Source: Candidatus Saganbacteria bacterium (GTDB lineage: Bacteria; Margulisbacteria; WOR-1; XYC2-FULL-46-14; WPAF01). Taken from it: a DNA stretch of 53,325 bases. A model generated the notes under the pieces. It worked only from the letters and a program-made list of their open reading frames with translations, was not told where the DNA came from and made no database searches. Shown here piece after piece: positions 25,944 through 33,082 of this stretch (the stretch's first letter is position 1; every line of letters begins with the position of its first letter). The stretch is from NCBI GenBank assembly GCA_009772965.1, contig WPAF01000011.1, forward strand, positions 1 through 53,325. Reading direction: 5' to 3'. Both the position numbers and the translations under genes were made by a program.

Positions 25944-27232
25944 AGCCCAAGCCTCTCAAATATTGCTCCAATATTTCTTAAGTAATACCTAATATCAAAA
26001 ACGTCTTCTATTTCTTTTAGGGAAAGGATTTTTGTGATGTTAATATCTTCCAAAATTATTGTCTTCAAGTTTTTATTTAATCCCCTAGCCTTCATTGCCG
26101 CGCTTTGAACAACAGCATATGCTTTTTCCCGCGAAAAGCCCTTGCCAACTAAAGCAAGCAGCAATCTTTGGGAATAAATCAAGCCCTGTGTTTTTTCTAA
26201 ATTTTGCTTCATGGCGCCGGCATTTACCACAAGATTGTCAATAACCCGCGACATAGAAACAAGCATATAATCAAGCAAAGTCGTGCTATCCGGGATTATT
26301 ACCCTTTCCGCGGAAGAATGCGAAATATCTCTTTCATGCCAAAGGGCAATATTTTCAATTGCTACGGTAGCATTCCCCCGTAAAATCCTAGCTAATCCGC
26401 AAATCCTTTCACATGTAATAGGATTTTTTTTATGCGGCATGGCAGATGATCCTTTTTGGCCCTTTTTAAACGGCTCTTCTACCTCCCCTATTTCCGTTTT
26501 TTGGAGCCCTCTTATTTCCAAGGCGATTTTTTCCAGTGTAGCGCCAATAATCGCAATAGTATTTAAGTATTCAGCATGGCGGTCTCTTTGGACAATTTGC
26601 GAAGCAACAGTAGCTTTTGAAAGGCCAAGATATTTTAAGGCAAAATCTTCAACCTTGGGGTCAATATTTGAATATGTCCCAACCGCGCCAGAAATTTTAC
26701 CAACCGAAATAATGTTGTTCGCTTTTTCCATTCTCTCTAAATTACGTTCCATTTCTGTTAAATAGAGCGCCATTTTCAGCCCAAATGTTATAGGCTCGGC
26801 ATGAACTCCATGGGTTCTGCCAATCATTGCCGTATTGCGATGCGCTTTCGCGACTTTCCTTATAATCCTTATCAAATCCTTGATATCCGCAATTAAAATA
26901 TCGCCGGCTTCCCTCATTAAAAGGGACAAGGCAGTATCAACAACATCCGAAGAAGTCATTCCCATATGGATAAACCTTGAATCTTTTCCAACCTTTTCCG
27001 CGACTGAAGTTAAAAACGCGATAACATCATGATCAACCGTTTTCTCAATTTCATTTATCCTCTTTATGTCAAAACTGGCCTTGCTTTTTATTATTTGGAT
27101 GGATTTTTGGGGGATTTTTTTCAGCTTTGCCCAGGCATCGCATACCGCAATTTCAACCTCCAGCCATTTCCTAAACTTATTTTCTTCAGACCATATTTCC
27201 TTCATTTTCGGGTTCGTATAACGCTCGATCAT
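25940..27232 (-). CDS. purB: Adenylosuccinate lyase
   Basis: Catalyses two fumarate-releasing steps in purine synthesis: SAICAR to AICAR and adenylosuccinate to AMP. 430 residues, typical. The superfamily signature is GSSAMPHKKNPI, with the mobile-loop catalytic serine. HMGMTSSDVVDTA and RTHGVHAEP contain other active-site residues. The ATG overlaps the ispG stop by 1 bp. purC lies two genes upstream in the same run, and its product SAICAR is one of the PurB substrates. Confidence 0.96.
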   Translation of the reverse strand: MIERYTNPKMKEIWSEENKFRKWLEVEIAVCDAWAKLKKIPQKSIQIIKSKASFDIKRINEIEKTVDHDVIAFLTSVAEKVGKDSRFIHMGMTSSDVVDTALSLLMREAGDILIADIKDLIRIIRKVAKAHRNTAMIGRTHGVHAEPITFGLKMALYLTEMERNLERMEKANNIISVGKISGAVGTYSNIDPKVEDFALKYLGLSKATVASQIVQRDRHAEYLNTIAIIGATLEKIALEIRGLQKTEIGEVEEPFKKGQKGSSAMPHKKNPITCERICGLARILRGNATVAIENIALWHERDISHSSAERVIIPDSTTLLDYMLVSMSRVIDNLVVNAGAMKQNLEKTQGLIYSQRLLLALVGKGFSREKAYAVVQSAAMKARGLNKNLKTIILEDINITKILSLKEIEDVFDIRYYLRNIGAIFERLGL

Positions 27233-28299
27233 TATTTCTCCTTTGTCATGCTTTCTATTTCTTTAAGCAAAGCATCAACCATTTCAGACTCAGAAACTTT
27301 TTTAATAATCTTTCCTTCCCTAAAAATCAATCCAACCCCCTGCCCCCCAGCCAACCCCACATCCGCATCCGCAGCCTCTCCTGGACCATTAACCTCACAG
27401 CCCATAACCGCAACAGAAAGCGGCTTGGTAATATGCCTAGTTTTTTTGTCAATCTCTGAAGCAACTGCCTCAACATTTATATCGCAACGGCCGCAGGTAG
27501 GGCAGGAAATAATTGAAATGCCCCGTGAAGCAAGCTTGAGGGATTTTAATATCTCATATCCTACCCTAACCTCTTCAACAGGGTCACCTGTTAATGAAAC
27601 ACGTAATGTATCCCCTATCCCTTGAGAAAGCATTATCCCTATCCCAACCGCTGATCTGATAATGCCAATGCTGGGCAGACCTGCCTCTGTAATTCCTATA
27701 TGAAGAGGATATTTAACCTTTTTTGAAAGCATTTGGTATGCGGCAACTGTCATCAAAACCGAAGACGCCTTAATTGAAACAACAATATCAAAAAATTTCA
27801 ATTTTTCCAATATTTTGATATTATCCAGCACGCTTTCAACCAGCGCCTGTGCCGTAATATGCTGATATTTTTTTAAGATGGTTTTTTGAAGCGATCCGGA
27901 ATTCACGCCAATCCTTATGGGAATTTTTCTTTCTTTTACGGCAGAAACAACCGCCTTTATTTTTTCAATATCCCCGATATTGCCAGGGTTTATGCGGATC
28001 TTATCAACTCCCATTTCAGCCGCAATAAGAGCATAACGATGGTTAAAATGGATATCGGCGACCAGAGGGATTTTAATTTGTTTTTTAATTTCTCCCAAAG
28101 CATATGCTGATTTTTCATCCGGCACCGCACAGCGGACTATTTGGCAGCCCGCATCTTCCAACCTCTTTATCTGCTTAACGGTTGCATCAATATCTGAGGT
28201 TTTGGTTTTTGTCATCGATTGGACGGCAATAGGACTGCCACCGCCAATTTCAACCGATCCTATTTTAATCTTTTTTGTTCTATTTTGATTCTTCTGCAT
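27232..28299 (-). CDS. ispG: 4-hydroxy-3-methylbut-2-enyl diphosphate synthase (IspG)
   Basis: Iron-sulfur enzyme of the MEP isoprenoid pathway that converts MEcPP to HMBPP. 355 residues from the chosen ATG. The N-terminus has the TIM-barrel motif SPIAVQSMTKTKTSD. The [4Fe-4S] cysteines are in ISCPTCGRC and in VMGCEVNGPGEA. A TTG at 28311 lies 3 nt after an AGGAG, which is too close; ATG 28299 is preferred but its spacing (15 nt) is long, so the start is uncertain. It overlaps the upstream membrane protein gene by 20 bp. Confidence 0.94.
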   Translation of the reverse strand: MQKNQNRTKKIKIGSVEIGGGSPIAVQSMTKTKTSDIDATVKQIKRLEDAGCQIVRCAVPDEKSAYALGEIKKQIKIPLVADIHFNHRYALIAAEMGVDKIRINPGNIGDIEKIKAVVSAVKERKIPIRIGVNSGSLQKTILKKYQHITAQALVESVLDNIKILEKLKFFDIVVSIKASSVLMTVAAYQMLSKKVKYPLHIGITEAGLPSIGIIRSAVGIGIMLSQGIGDTLRVSLTGDPVEEVRVGYEILKSLKLASRGISIISCPTCGRCDINVEAVASEIDKKTRHITKPLSVAVMGCEVNGPGEAADADVGLAGGQGVGLIFREGKIIKKVSESEMVDALLKEIESMTKEK

Positions 28300-28858
28300 A
28301 GGTGCAGGCAATTGCTCCTAAAGCTATAGGAAATGTTAAAATAATACCAATTCCAAAAATAATATTACCAAGGCCGCAGACAATACCGGCAAGAAGTAAT
28401 AATAGAAGATGCATCCAAAAATTATTTTTTAATACTAATTCCCTGCTTGTGTTTAACGCGTTCATCACCGGCAAATCCTTGTCATAAACCAAAATCAAGG
28501 AAAACATCCAGCAAACCCCCAAATAAATAATCAGCATAATTGAGATAACCGTAAATAAAACACCCAAAACATTCAAATTAAAATAATAACAAATCACCGC
28601 AGGCAATGTGGCGGCGGCAATTAATATAAAAATCCAAAGCGACGCGATAAGTAAGGCCAAATACTTTTTAAACGGGGCAAACACGTCATTAAAAGATACT
28701 TGCTCTCCCCTTTGCGCTTTCACAAAAATCATATAAAAGCCGACCATTGGCGCAATTAAAAACCCAAATATGGCAGCAACTATGCCGGCAAGAACAATAA
28801 GAATAAAATTCTTAAGATAAATATTCCATGAGTCTGTAAAGGATTTTACAATATCCAC
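28280..28858 (-). CDS. Multi-pass membrane protein (DUF4013/GDPD-anchor-like)
   Basis: 192 residues with about five hydrophobic helices and short loops, for example IVLAGIVAAIFGFLIAP, LLIASLWIFILIAAATL, FTVISIMLIIYLGVCW and LLLLLLAGIVCGLGN. The central SRELVLKNNFWMHL, with a short run after a helix pair, resembles the repeated unit of DUF4013 and the membrane domain of glycerophosphodiester phosphodiesterases. Function is unknown; these proteins are often described as membrane organisers. It lies between purC and ispG in a tightly packed run and overlaps ispG. Confidence 0.6.
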   Translation of the reverse strand: MDIVKSFTDSWNIYLKNFILIVLAGIVAAIFGFLIAPMVGFYMIFVKAQRGEQVSFNDVFAPFKKYLALLIASLWIFILIAAATLPAVICYYFNLNVLGVLFTVISIMLIIYLGVCWMFSLILVYDKDLPVMNALNTSRELVLKNNFWMHLLLLLLAGIVCGLGNIIFGIGIILTFPIALGAIACTYAEESK

Positions 28859-28868
28859 GTTTTCCTCC

Positions 28869-29762
28869 CTATAAATTTATTTTTCCAGTTAGCTTAATAA
28901 ATGCCTCCATATATTTTTCTCTTGTCTTTTCCACCACCTCCTCAGGCAATAATGGAGCGGGTGGCTCCTTATTCCATTTAATCGATAAAAGATAGTCCCT
29001 GACAAATTGCTTGTCAAAGCTTGGCTGGGCGCCGCCTGCCTTATATTTTTCTTTTGGCCAAAAACGGGAGGAGTCTGGAGTTAAAACCTCGTCAATTAAA
29101 ATAATCTTATCTTGATAAATCCCAAATTCAAATTTTGTGTCAGCGATAATAATTTCTTTTTTATCCGCGTATTCCGCAGCGGCAGTATAAATTGCTATTG
29201 TCTTTTGTTTTATAAACTGGGCAGTTTCTTTACCTATAATATCTTCAACTTCTTTTTCAGTAATATTCTGGTCATGTCCGGCTTCGGCCTTGGTAGTTGG
29301 AGTAAATATGGGTTCAGGTAATTTATCTGATTCGACTAATCCCGGGTTAAGCTTGATTCCGCATATTGACCGGCTTTTTTGATATTCAGCCCAGCCAGAG
29401 CCTGAAAGATATCCTCGCACCACGCACTCAACCGGGATTACTTTTGCCTTTTTGCAGATCATTGATCTTTTTTCAAGCAATTCTTTCTTGGTTTGCAATT
29501 TTTCTGGAAATTCATTAGTATCCGCAGTTATTAAATGGTTCGGAATAATGTCTTTTAGATAATCAAACCAAAAAAGGGAAATTTGGGTTAAAATTTTTCC
29601 TTTATCGGGGATGCCGTTTGGCATAATGTAATCAAAAGCGGAAATCCTATCCGTTGCAATAATTAAAAGCTCGTTGCCTAAATCATAAACCTCACGGACT
29701 TTTCCCCTTTTTGGCGGGGAAATCCCTTCCAGCTCAACTTTCAAAACCGCTTCCTGGTTCAT
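28869..29762 (-). CDS. purC: Phosphoribosylaminoimidazole-succinocarboxamide synthase
   Basis: SAICAR synthetase: joins CAIR and aspartate using ATP in purine synthesis. 297 residues, the longer form found in many bacteria and yeast. Visible signatures are [23 protein letters not shown], the [15 protein letters not shown] motif and [15 protein letters not shown], all classical. It overlaps the upstream wecG by 4 bp. Combined with purB in the same run, two purine steps share the transcript with isoprenoid and envelope genes, a mixed operon. Confidence 0.96.
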   Translation of the reverse strand: MNQEAVLKVELEGISPPKRGKVREVYDLGNELLIIATDRISAFDYIMPNGIPDKGKILTQISLFWFDYLKDIIPNHLITADTNEFPEKLQTKKELLEKRSMICKKAKVIPVECVVRGYLSGSGWAEYQKSRSICGIKLNPGLVESDKLPEPIFTPTTKAEAGHDQNITEKEVEDIIGKETAQFIKQKTIAIYTAAAEYADKKEIIIADTKFEFGIYQDKIILIDEVLTPDSSRFWPKEKYKAGGAQPSFDKQFVRDYLLSIKWNKEPPAPLLPEEVVEKTREKYMEAFIKLTGKINL

Positions 29763-30511
29763 TTTTCTCCTATGTCCCTATGTTTCCGGTTGATTATAAC
29801 ATTTTTAAAAAGCGTAAGCCAAAGGAATTTTGGCAGGGCTAACTGCCTTTTCCATCTTTGGGGCTCAGTTAAAAGACGGTACAGCCATTCAACGTATAAA
29901 TCCTGCGCCCATTTTGGCGCTCTTTTTTTTATCCCCGAAACCACATCAAAACTGCCACCCACCGCAACACTAACAGGCACATTAAGTTTATTTAAATTCT
30001 CCGCCAGCCATTTTTCCTGCTTGCCCATTCCCAAGCCGGCAAACAAAATATCCGGATGGCAATTTCTTATTTCAGAAATTACTTGTTTGCTGTCACTAAA
30101 ATAACCATGATGGAAACCAACAATTTGGATATTATTAAATTTAGTTTTTAAGGCTTTTGCCGCCGCTTCCGCAACTCCCTCCCCTCCCCCAAGAAAAAAC
30201 AACCGCCAGTTCTTTTTGGCTGACAACTCAGTTAATTTTAAAAGCAAATCAATTCCTGTAACCCTTTCTTTAAGCGGCGTATTAAGGATTTTTGAAACAA
30301 CTACCATTGATATCCCGTCAGGCGCCCTAAGATGGGCATTATTCATGATATTCCTAAGCTCTTCATCTTCCTGCGCGGCGACAATTATCTCGGGGTTGGG
30401 GGTGACGACCAGGCGGGGATTCCCTTTTTTGATAAACTCTTCTATTTTAACCGCGGCTTCATCAATTGTTATGTTATCAATTTTTATTCCTGCCAGTTCA
30501 ACATTGTTCAT
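29759..30511 (-). CDS. WecG/TagA/CpsF-family N-acetylmannosaminyl-type glycosyltransferase
   Basis: GT26 glycosyltransferase of 250 residues that adds a sugar (ManNAc or relative) to a lipid-linked precursor of a wall polymer. Family marks include the N-terminal [12 protein letters not shown], the catalytic-site region [47 protein letters not shown] and the C-terminal [17 protein letters not shown] followed by PQRWKRQ. It overlaps csaB upstream and purC downstream by 4 bp each. WecG and CsaB together suggest synthesis of a pyruvylated secondary wall polymer. The donor sugar is not shown by the sequence. Confidence 0.9.
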   Translation of the reverse strand: MNNVELAGIKIDNITIDEAAVKIEEFIKKGNPRLVVTPNPEIIVAAQEDEELRNIMNNAHLRAPDGISMVVVSKILNTPLKERVTGIDLLLKLTELSAKKNWRLFFLGGGEGVAEAAAKALKTKFNNIQIVGFHHGYFSDSKQVISEIRNCHPDILFAGLGMGKQEKWLAENLNKLNVPVSVAVGGSFDVVSGIKKRAPKWAQDLYVEWLYRLLTEPQRWKRQLALPKFLWLTLFKNVIINRKHRDIGEK

Positions 30512-31530
30512 AATAATAAATTAAGCATCCCAAAGTTTGTCATGGCTTTCGCGTAAAGCCTTCTTTTTGCGAGTTTTAAACTATTTACAATTTTATCTTT
30601 ATTGTCCAGCATATCTTCTGCCATTGAGATCAAATCATCACCTTTAAAATTTTCATAAGGTAAATACGGGAGAGAAACTTCTTCCATAAAAGAATCTACT
30701 TTAGGATCATAGGTTAATCCAATTGCCGGAACCAAACAATTGGCAGCAAACATTAAGGAATGGAGCCGCATGCCAATTATTAAATCCATTTCACTTATTA
30801 TCCCCATAATTTCTTTTGGCTTGAGCTTTCTGAAAATTATTGCGGGCTTAGAAAGCATATTATCATATACCTGTTTTACAAAACTTATATCCTGTGGATA
30901 TTGGAAAGGAATAAACAATAATTGCGCTTTTAAATCATTTGCCATCTTATCAAATATATTGGCTAGATATTTTGGGTTTGGCTTATTTTTCTTAATGCTT
31001 CTTAGTATCACGCCAATTAGCGGTTTTTTATTAAGTACGATGCCCTCTTGTTTTATCCAAGTACTATCCTTTTCTGGGTTTAATATAAATGTTGGATCAG
31101 CGGTTTCAACTATTTTTGGGTTGCTAAGCTTTAGCGACTTTAAATAATTAAATGAATCCACATCCCTGACGGTTATCAAATCAACGCTATTTAAAGTGTT
31201 TTTTAAAAGGAATTCATTATAACTTTTTGTAATTGGGCCAATTCCCTGCGCGAAAACAAATATTTTTTTGCCAAATACTTTTGCGATTTTTATAATTGAT
31301 AAGTAATATAAAAAACTCCTGGTGGAAGTTGAATCCTGCAGGAGGCTGCCTCCTCCGGAAAGTAAAACGTCACTTTTTAAAATATAATCAACATTAAACC
31401 TATTATTTTTGTCTAAAACTACTATCTCTGCATCAATATTGTTCTGGTTAATTCCTGATTTTATTGCTTCAAGTATTGCTTCATCACCAGTATTATCAAA
31501 CCCATAATATCCAGAAACAGCTATTTTCAT
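30508..31530 (-). CDS. csaB: Polysaccharide pyruvyltransferase CsaB-like
   Basis: Adds pyruvate ketals from phosphoenolpyruvate to a wall polymer, producing the ligand that SLH domains bind in Firmicutes and relatives. 340 residues. The N-terminus KIAVSGYYGFDNTGDEAILEAI is typical of CsaB, as are SGGGSLLQDSTSTRS, FAQGIGPI and MRLHSLMFAANCLVPAIGL. The SLH protein at 15396-17297 is a likely beneficiary. It overlaps wecG by 4 bp. A promoter with TTGCCA and TATACT lies immediately upstream, and the ATG is 6 nt after the -10 box. Confidence 0.9.
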   Translation of the reverse strand: MKIAVSGYYGFDNTGDEAILEAIKSGINQNNIDAEIVVLDKNNRFNVDYILKSDVLLSGGGSLLQDSTSTRSFLYYLSIIKIAKVFGKKIFVFAQGIGPITKSYNEFLLKNTLNSVDLITVRDVDSFNYLKSLKLSNPKIVETADPTFILNPEKDSTWIKQEGIVLNKKPLIGVILRSIKKNKPNPKYLANIFDKMANDLKAQLLFIPFQYPQDISFVKQVYDNMLSKPAIIFRKLKPKEIMGIISEMDLIIGMRLHSLMFAANCLVPAIGLTYDPKVDSFMEEVSLPYLPYENFKGDDLISMAEDMLDNKDKIVNSLKLAKRRLYAKAMTNFGMLNLLL

Positions 31531-31536
31531 ATCTTG

Positions 31537-31564
31537 AGTATATCAGATTGAGGTTTGTTGGCAA
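31537..31564 (-). promoter_or_regulatory. Promoter of csaB operon, apparently leaderless
   Basis: Reading the - strand, TTGCCA (31564-31559, 5 of 6 to consensus) and TATACT (31542-31537, 5 of 6) are 16 bp apart. The csaB ATG begins 6 nt after the -10 box, so transcription should begin at or next to the start codon, with no room for a ribosome binding site. Confidence 0.65.
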
Positions 31565-31597
31565 TTATCTTTTCGGACACCAAGTTTATCTCTTGCC

Positions 31598-31623
31598 GGC
31601 AACGGACGAGCCGTTGCCCTACA
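31598..31623. repeat. Palindromic element, covarying-stem family
   Basis: Stem GGCAACGG (31598-31605), loop ACGAG (31606-31610), complementary stem CCGTTGCC (31611-31618), then CTACA (31619-31623). It is intergenic, just past the 3' end of the DUF1565-type gene. The loop AC-N-AG and the trailing CTACA are the same as in the elements at 49035-49060 and 52381-52406, while both stem arms differ in a compensatory way. Confidence 0.75.
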
Positions 31624-31635
31624 TAAAATTCAAAA

Positions 31636-32157
31636 TCAGTCGCTCACTACAAGATAAGCTTTGCCAACTACTTTATTGCCCGATACGATCTTTATTATAC
31701 CGATCGATACCGCGCCTCCATTTGTATCCGTTGCATAACAATTCAAAACCTGCCCATTGTCCCCTAAATATATGTCCCAATAACTTGTGTTTGTCCCGGA
31801 AATATAGATTCCTTCAAGGGTTGTATAATCTGTTCCTTGGATAATATAACTTGCACTTGTTGCAGAAACTGTAGCTAAACCGGTGTTCACGGCTTTTAAA
31901 TGTTTACCGGAGCCGGCATCGAGCGGAAACGTCTCTCCATTTGCTGTATCATAAGTTCCATTTTGGATATTCAAGACATCGCCGGTCGTAATCTGCGTAA
32001 GAGAATAAGTAATGGTTTTCCAAGGATTTATGTCGCTGCCAGAGTTGCCATTATTTCCGGTCACTGCATCAACATAATAATTCGCGGCAAAAGAAGAAGA
32101 TGAAAAAAGCACACCGAGGAAAAACAAAAGAAATACCGCTATTTTTTTCATCTGCAT
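31636..32157 (-). CDS. Exported DUF1565/parallel beta-helix protein, probably truncated
   Basis: 173 residues. Signal peptide MKKIAVFLLFFLGVLFSSSSFAA. The mature start YYVDAVTGNNGNSGSD followed by NPWKTITYSLTQITTGDVLNIQNGTY is the classic N-terminal motif of DUF1565/right-handed parallel beta-helix proteins. These are usually 300 or more residues, with many helical rungs; here only three or four rungs are left (YIIQGTDYTTLEGIYISG and on) and the ORF stops 13 bp before a palindromic element. It may therefore be a 3'-truncated remnant or a small version. An alternative ATG lies at 32151. No ribosome binding site is obvious. Confidence 0.6.
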   Translation of the reverse strand: MQMKKIAVFLLFFLGVLFSSSSFAANYYVDAVTGNNGNSGSDINPWKTITYSLTQITTGDVLNIQNGTYDTANGETFPLDAGSGKHLKAVNTGLATVSATSASYIIQGTDYTTLEGIYISGTNTSYWDIYLGDNGQVLNCYATDTNGGAVSIGIIKIVSGNKVVGKAYLVVSD

Positions 32158-32270
32158 AATTATACATTTTATCTAATGTTTAGCAACCAGTTCTCTCGGC
32201 CTAATCATAGGCACAATGGAGCCACATGATGATAAGCGGTAATGCGGCATAGGCTGCCTGATTGAACCAG

Positions 32271-32309
32271 TTGCCTTCACAGGTGAAAGTATTTATGATA
32301 AAATACTTT
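32271..32309 (+). promoter_or_regulatory. Promoter with overlapping operator-like dyad for the MNT/HEPN pair
   Basis: TTGCCT (32271-32276) and TATGAT (32294-32299) are 17 bp apart. A perfect 9-bp inverted repeat, AAAGTATTT (32286-32294) and AAATACTTT (32301-32309) with a 6-nt centre, brackets the -10 box. Such a dyad is what an autorepressing toxin-antitoxin complex would bind. The ATG at 32312 follows closely, so the leader is very short. The rest of the 154-bp gap 32158-32311 shows nothing recognisable. Confidence 0.6.
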
Positions 32310-32311
32310 TA

Positions 32312-32632
32312 ATGCAATCTACAAATTTGGAGAAAGAAATAAAATATGCTTCAGCCCGGATCATAAAAAACTATAAGCCGGAAAAAGTTATTCTTTTTGG
32401 ATCTCTTGCTTACGGAAAAGCAACTTTATCAAGCGATATAGATATGGTTATAATTAAAAAAACTCATAAAAATCATTGGGAGAGACTCAAAGAAGCAGAC
32501 CGTTTCATTAGCCATGACTTCCCGATCGATATCTTGGTTTACACCCCCAAAGAAATCTCTGAGAGATTAAAAATAGGAGATACTTTTGTTGAGAATTTCA
32601 TAAATAGAGGAAGGGTTATTTATGAAAAATAA
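32312..32632 (+). CDS. MNT-type nucleotidyltransferase, antitoxin of an MNT/HEPN pair
   Basis: 106 residues, a minimal nucleotidyltransferase of the MNT family. The motif FGSLAYGKATLSSDIDMVI contains the GSX-to-DXD active site (G-S and two metal-binding aspartates), and a third aspartate lies in FPIDILVY. Well-studied relatives (MntA) add AMP groups to a tyrosine of the HEPN toxin, blocking its RNase activity. It overlaps the HEPN gene by 11 bp, and both are on the + strand, opposite to the surrounding genes. The order antitoxin then toxin is common. Confidence 0.88.
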   Translation: MQSTNLEKEIKYASARIIKNYKPEKVILFGSLAYGKATLSSDIDMVIIKKTHKNHWERLKEADRFISHDFPIDILVYTPKEISERLKIGDTFVENFINRGRVIYEK

Positions 32633-33020
32633 GCCTTCTCAAATTGTTTCTGAATGGTTGAAGAGAGCCGATTCTGATTTTGGTTTTGCCAGGGCGGCTT
32701 TTGAAGATTTTGATGATTTTTATTCTCAAATGTGCATTCTGTGCCATGATGCGGCAGAAAAATACCTAAAAGCTTATATGGTAGCTCAAAAAGGAAAATA
32801 CAAAAGAATCCACGATTTAGTAACTCTATTGAAGGATTGTGGAAAAATTTTAAATGAGGATTTAAGTGATTTAGAAAAAGGCTGCAGAATCCTGAATAAC
32901 TATTATGCGCCTCTTAAGTATCCTTCGCATTTTTCTTTTGTAACAAAAAAGCAAGCTGCTGAAGCACTTAAAATTACAGAAGAAATCAACAAATTCATAA
33001 AAGGTAAATTGTCAGAATAA
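32622..33020 (+). CDS. HEPN-domain protein, probable RNase toxin
   Basis: 132 residues with the HEPN four-helix layout. The N-terminal WLKRADSDFGFARAAFE, the central CHDAAEKYLKAYMV, the HDLVTLLKDCGK motif and the C-terminal LNNYYAPLKYPSH resemble the PF05168-type HEPN proteins paired with MNT partners. The RX4-6H ribonuclease motif of typical HEPN toxins is not clear: the C-terminal patch has lysine (LKYPSH) where RYPD is usual. The protein may be a toxin with a diverged site or a partner that binds MNT. It overlaps the MNT gene by 11 bp. Confidence 0.82.
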   Translation: MKNKPSQIVSEWLKRADSDFGFARAAFEDFDDFYSQMCILCHDAAEKYLKAYMVAQKGKYKRIHDLVTLLKDCGKILNEDLSDLEKGCRILNNYYAPLKYPSHFSFVTKKQAAEALKITEEINKFIKGKLSE

Positions 33021-33037
33021 TAGGCACCCCTTCGCCG

Positions 33038-33082
33038 CCTGCCGGTAGGCAGGTAATGCGTGTTACGCTTTACGAATTACGC
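33038..33082. repeat. CCTGCC palindrome followed by a heptamer array
   Basis: CCTGCC (33038-33043) and GGCAGG (33048-33053) form a 6-bp stem around GGTA. It is followed at 33062-33082 by three heptamers (GTTACGC, TTTACGA, ATTACGC). The DUF5693 stop codon (33070-33072) lies inside the heptamers. The same heptamer type occurs at 43521-43548 and 44090-44131, and a longer palindrome of the GCCTGCC type at 36061-36082. Confidence 0.55.

Noticed and set aside
28299-28311. TTG start for ispG at 28311
   Set aside because: The AGGAG lies only 3 nt from this codon; the ATG at 28299 is kept, with the start marked as uncertain.
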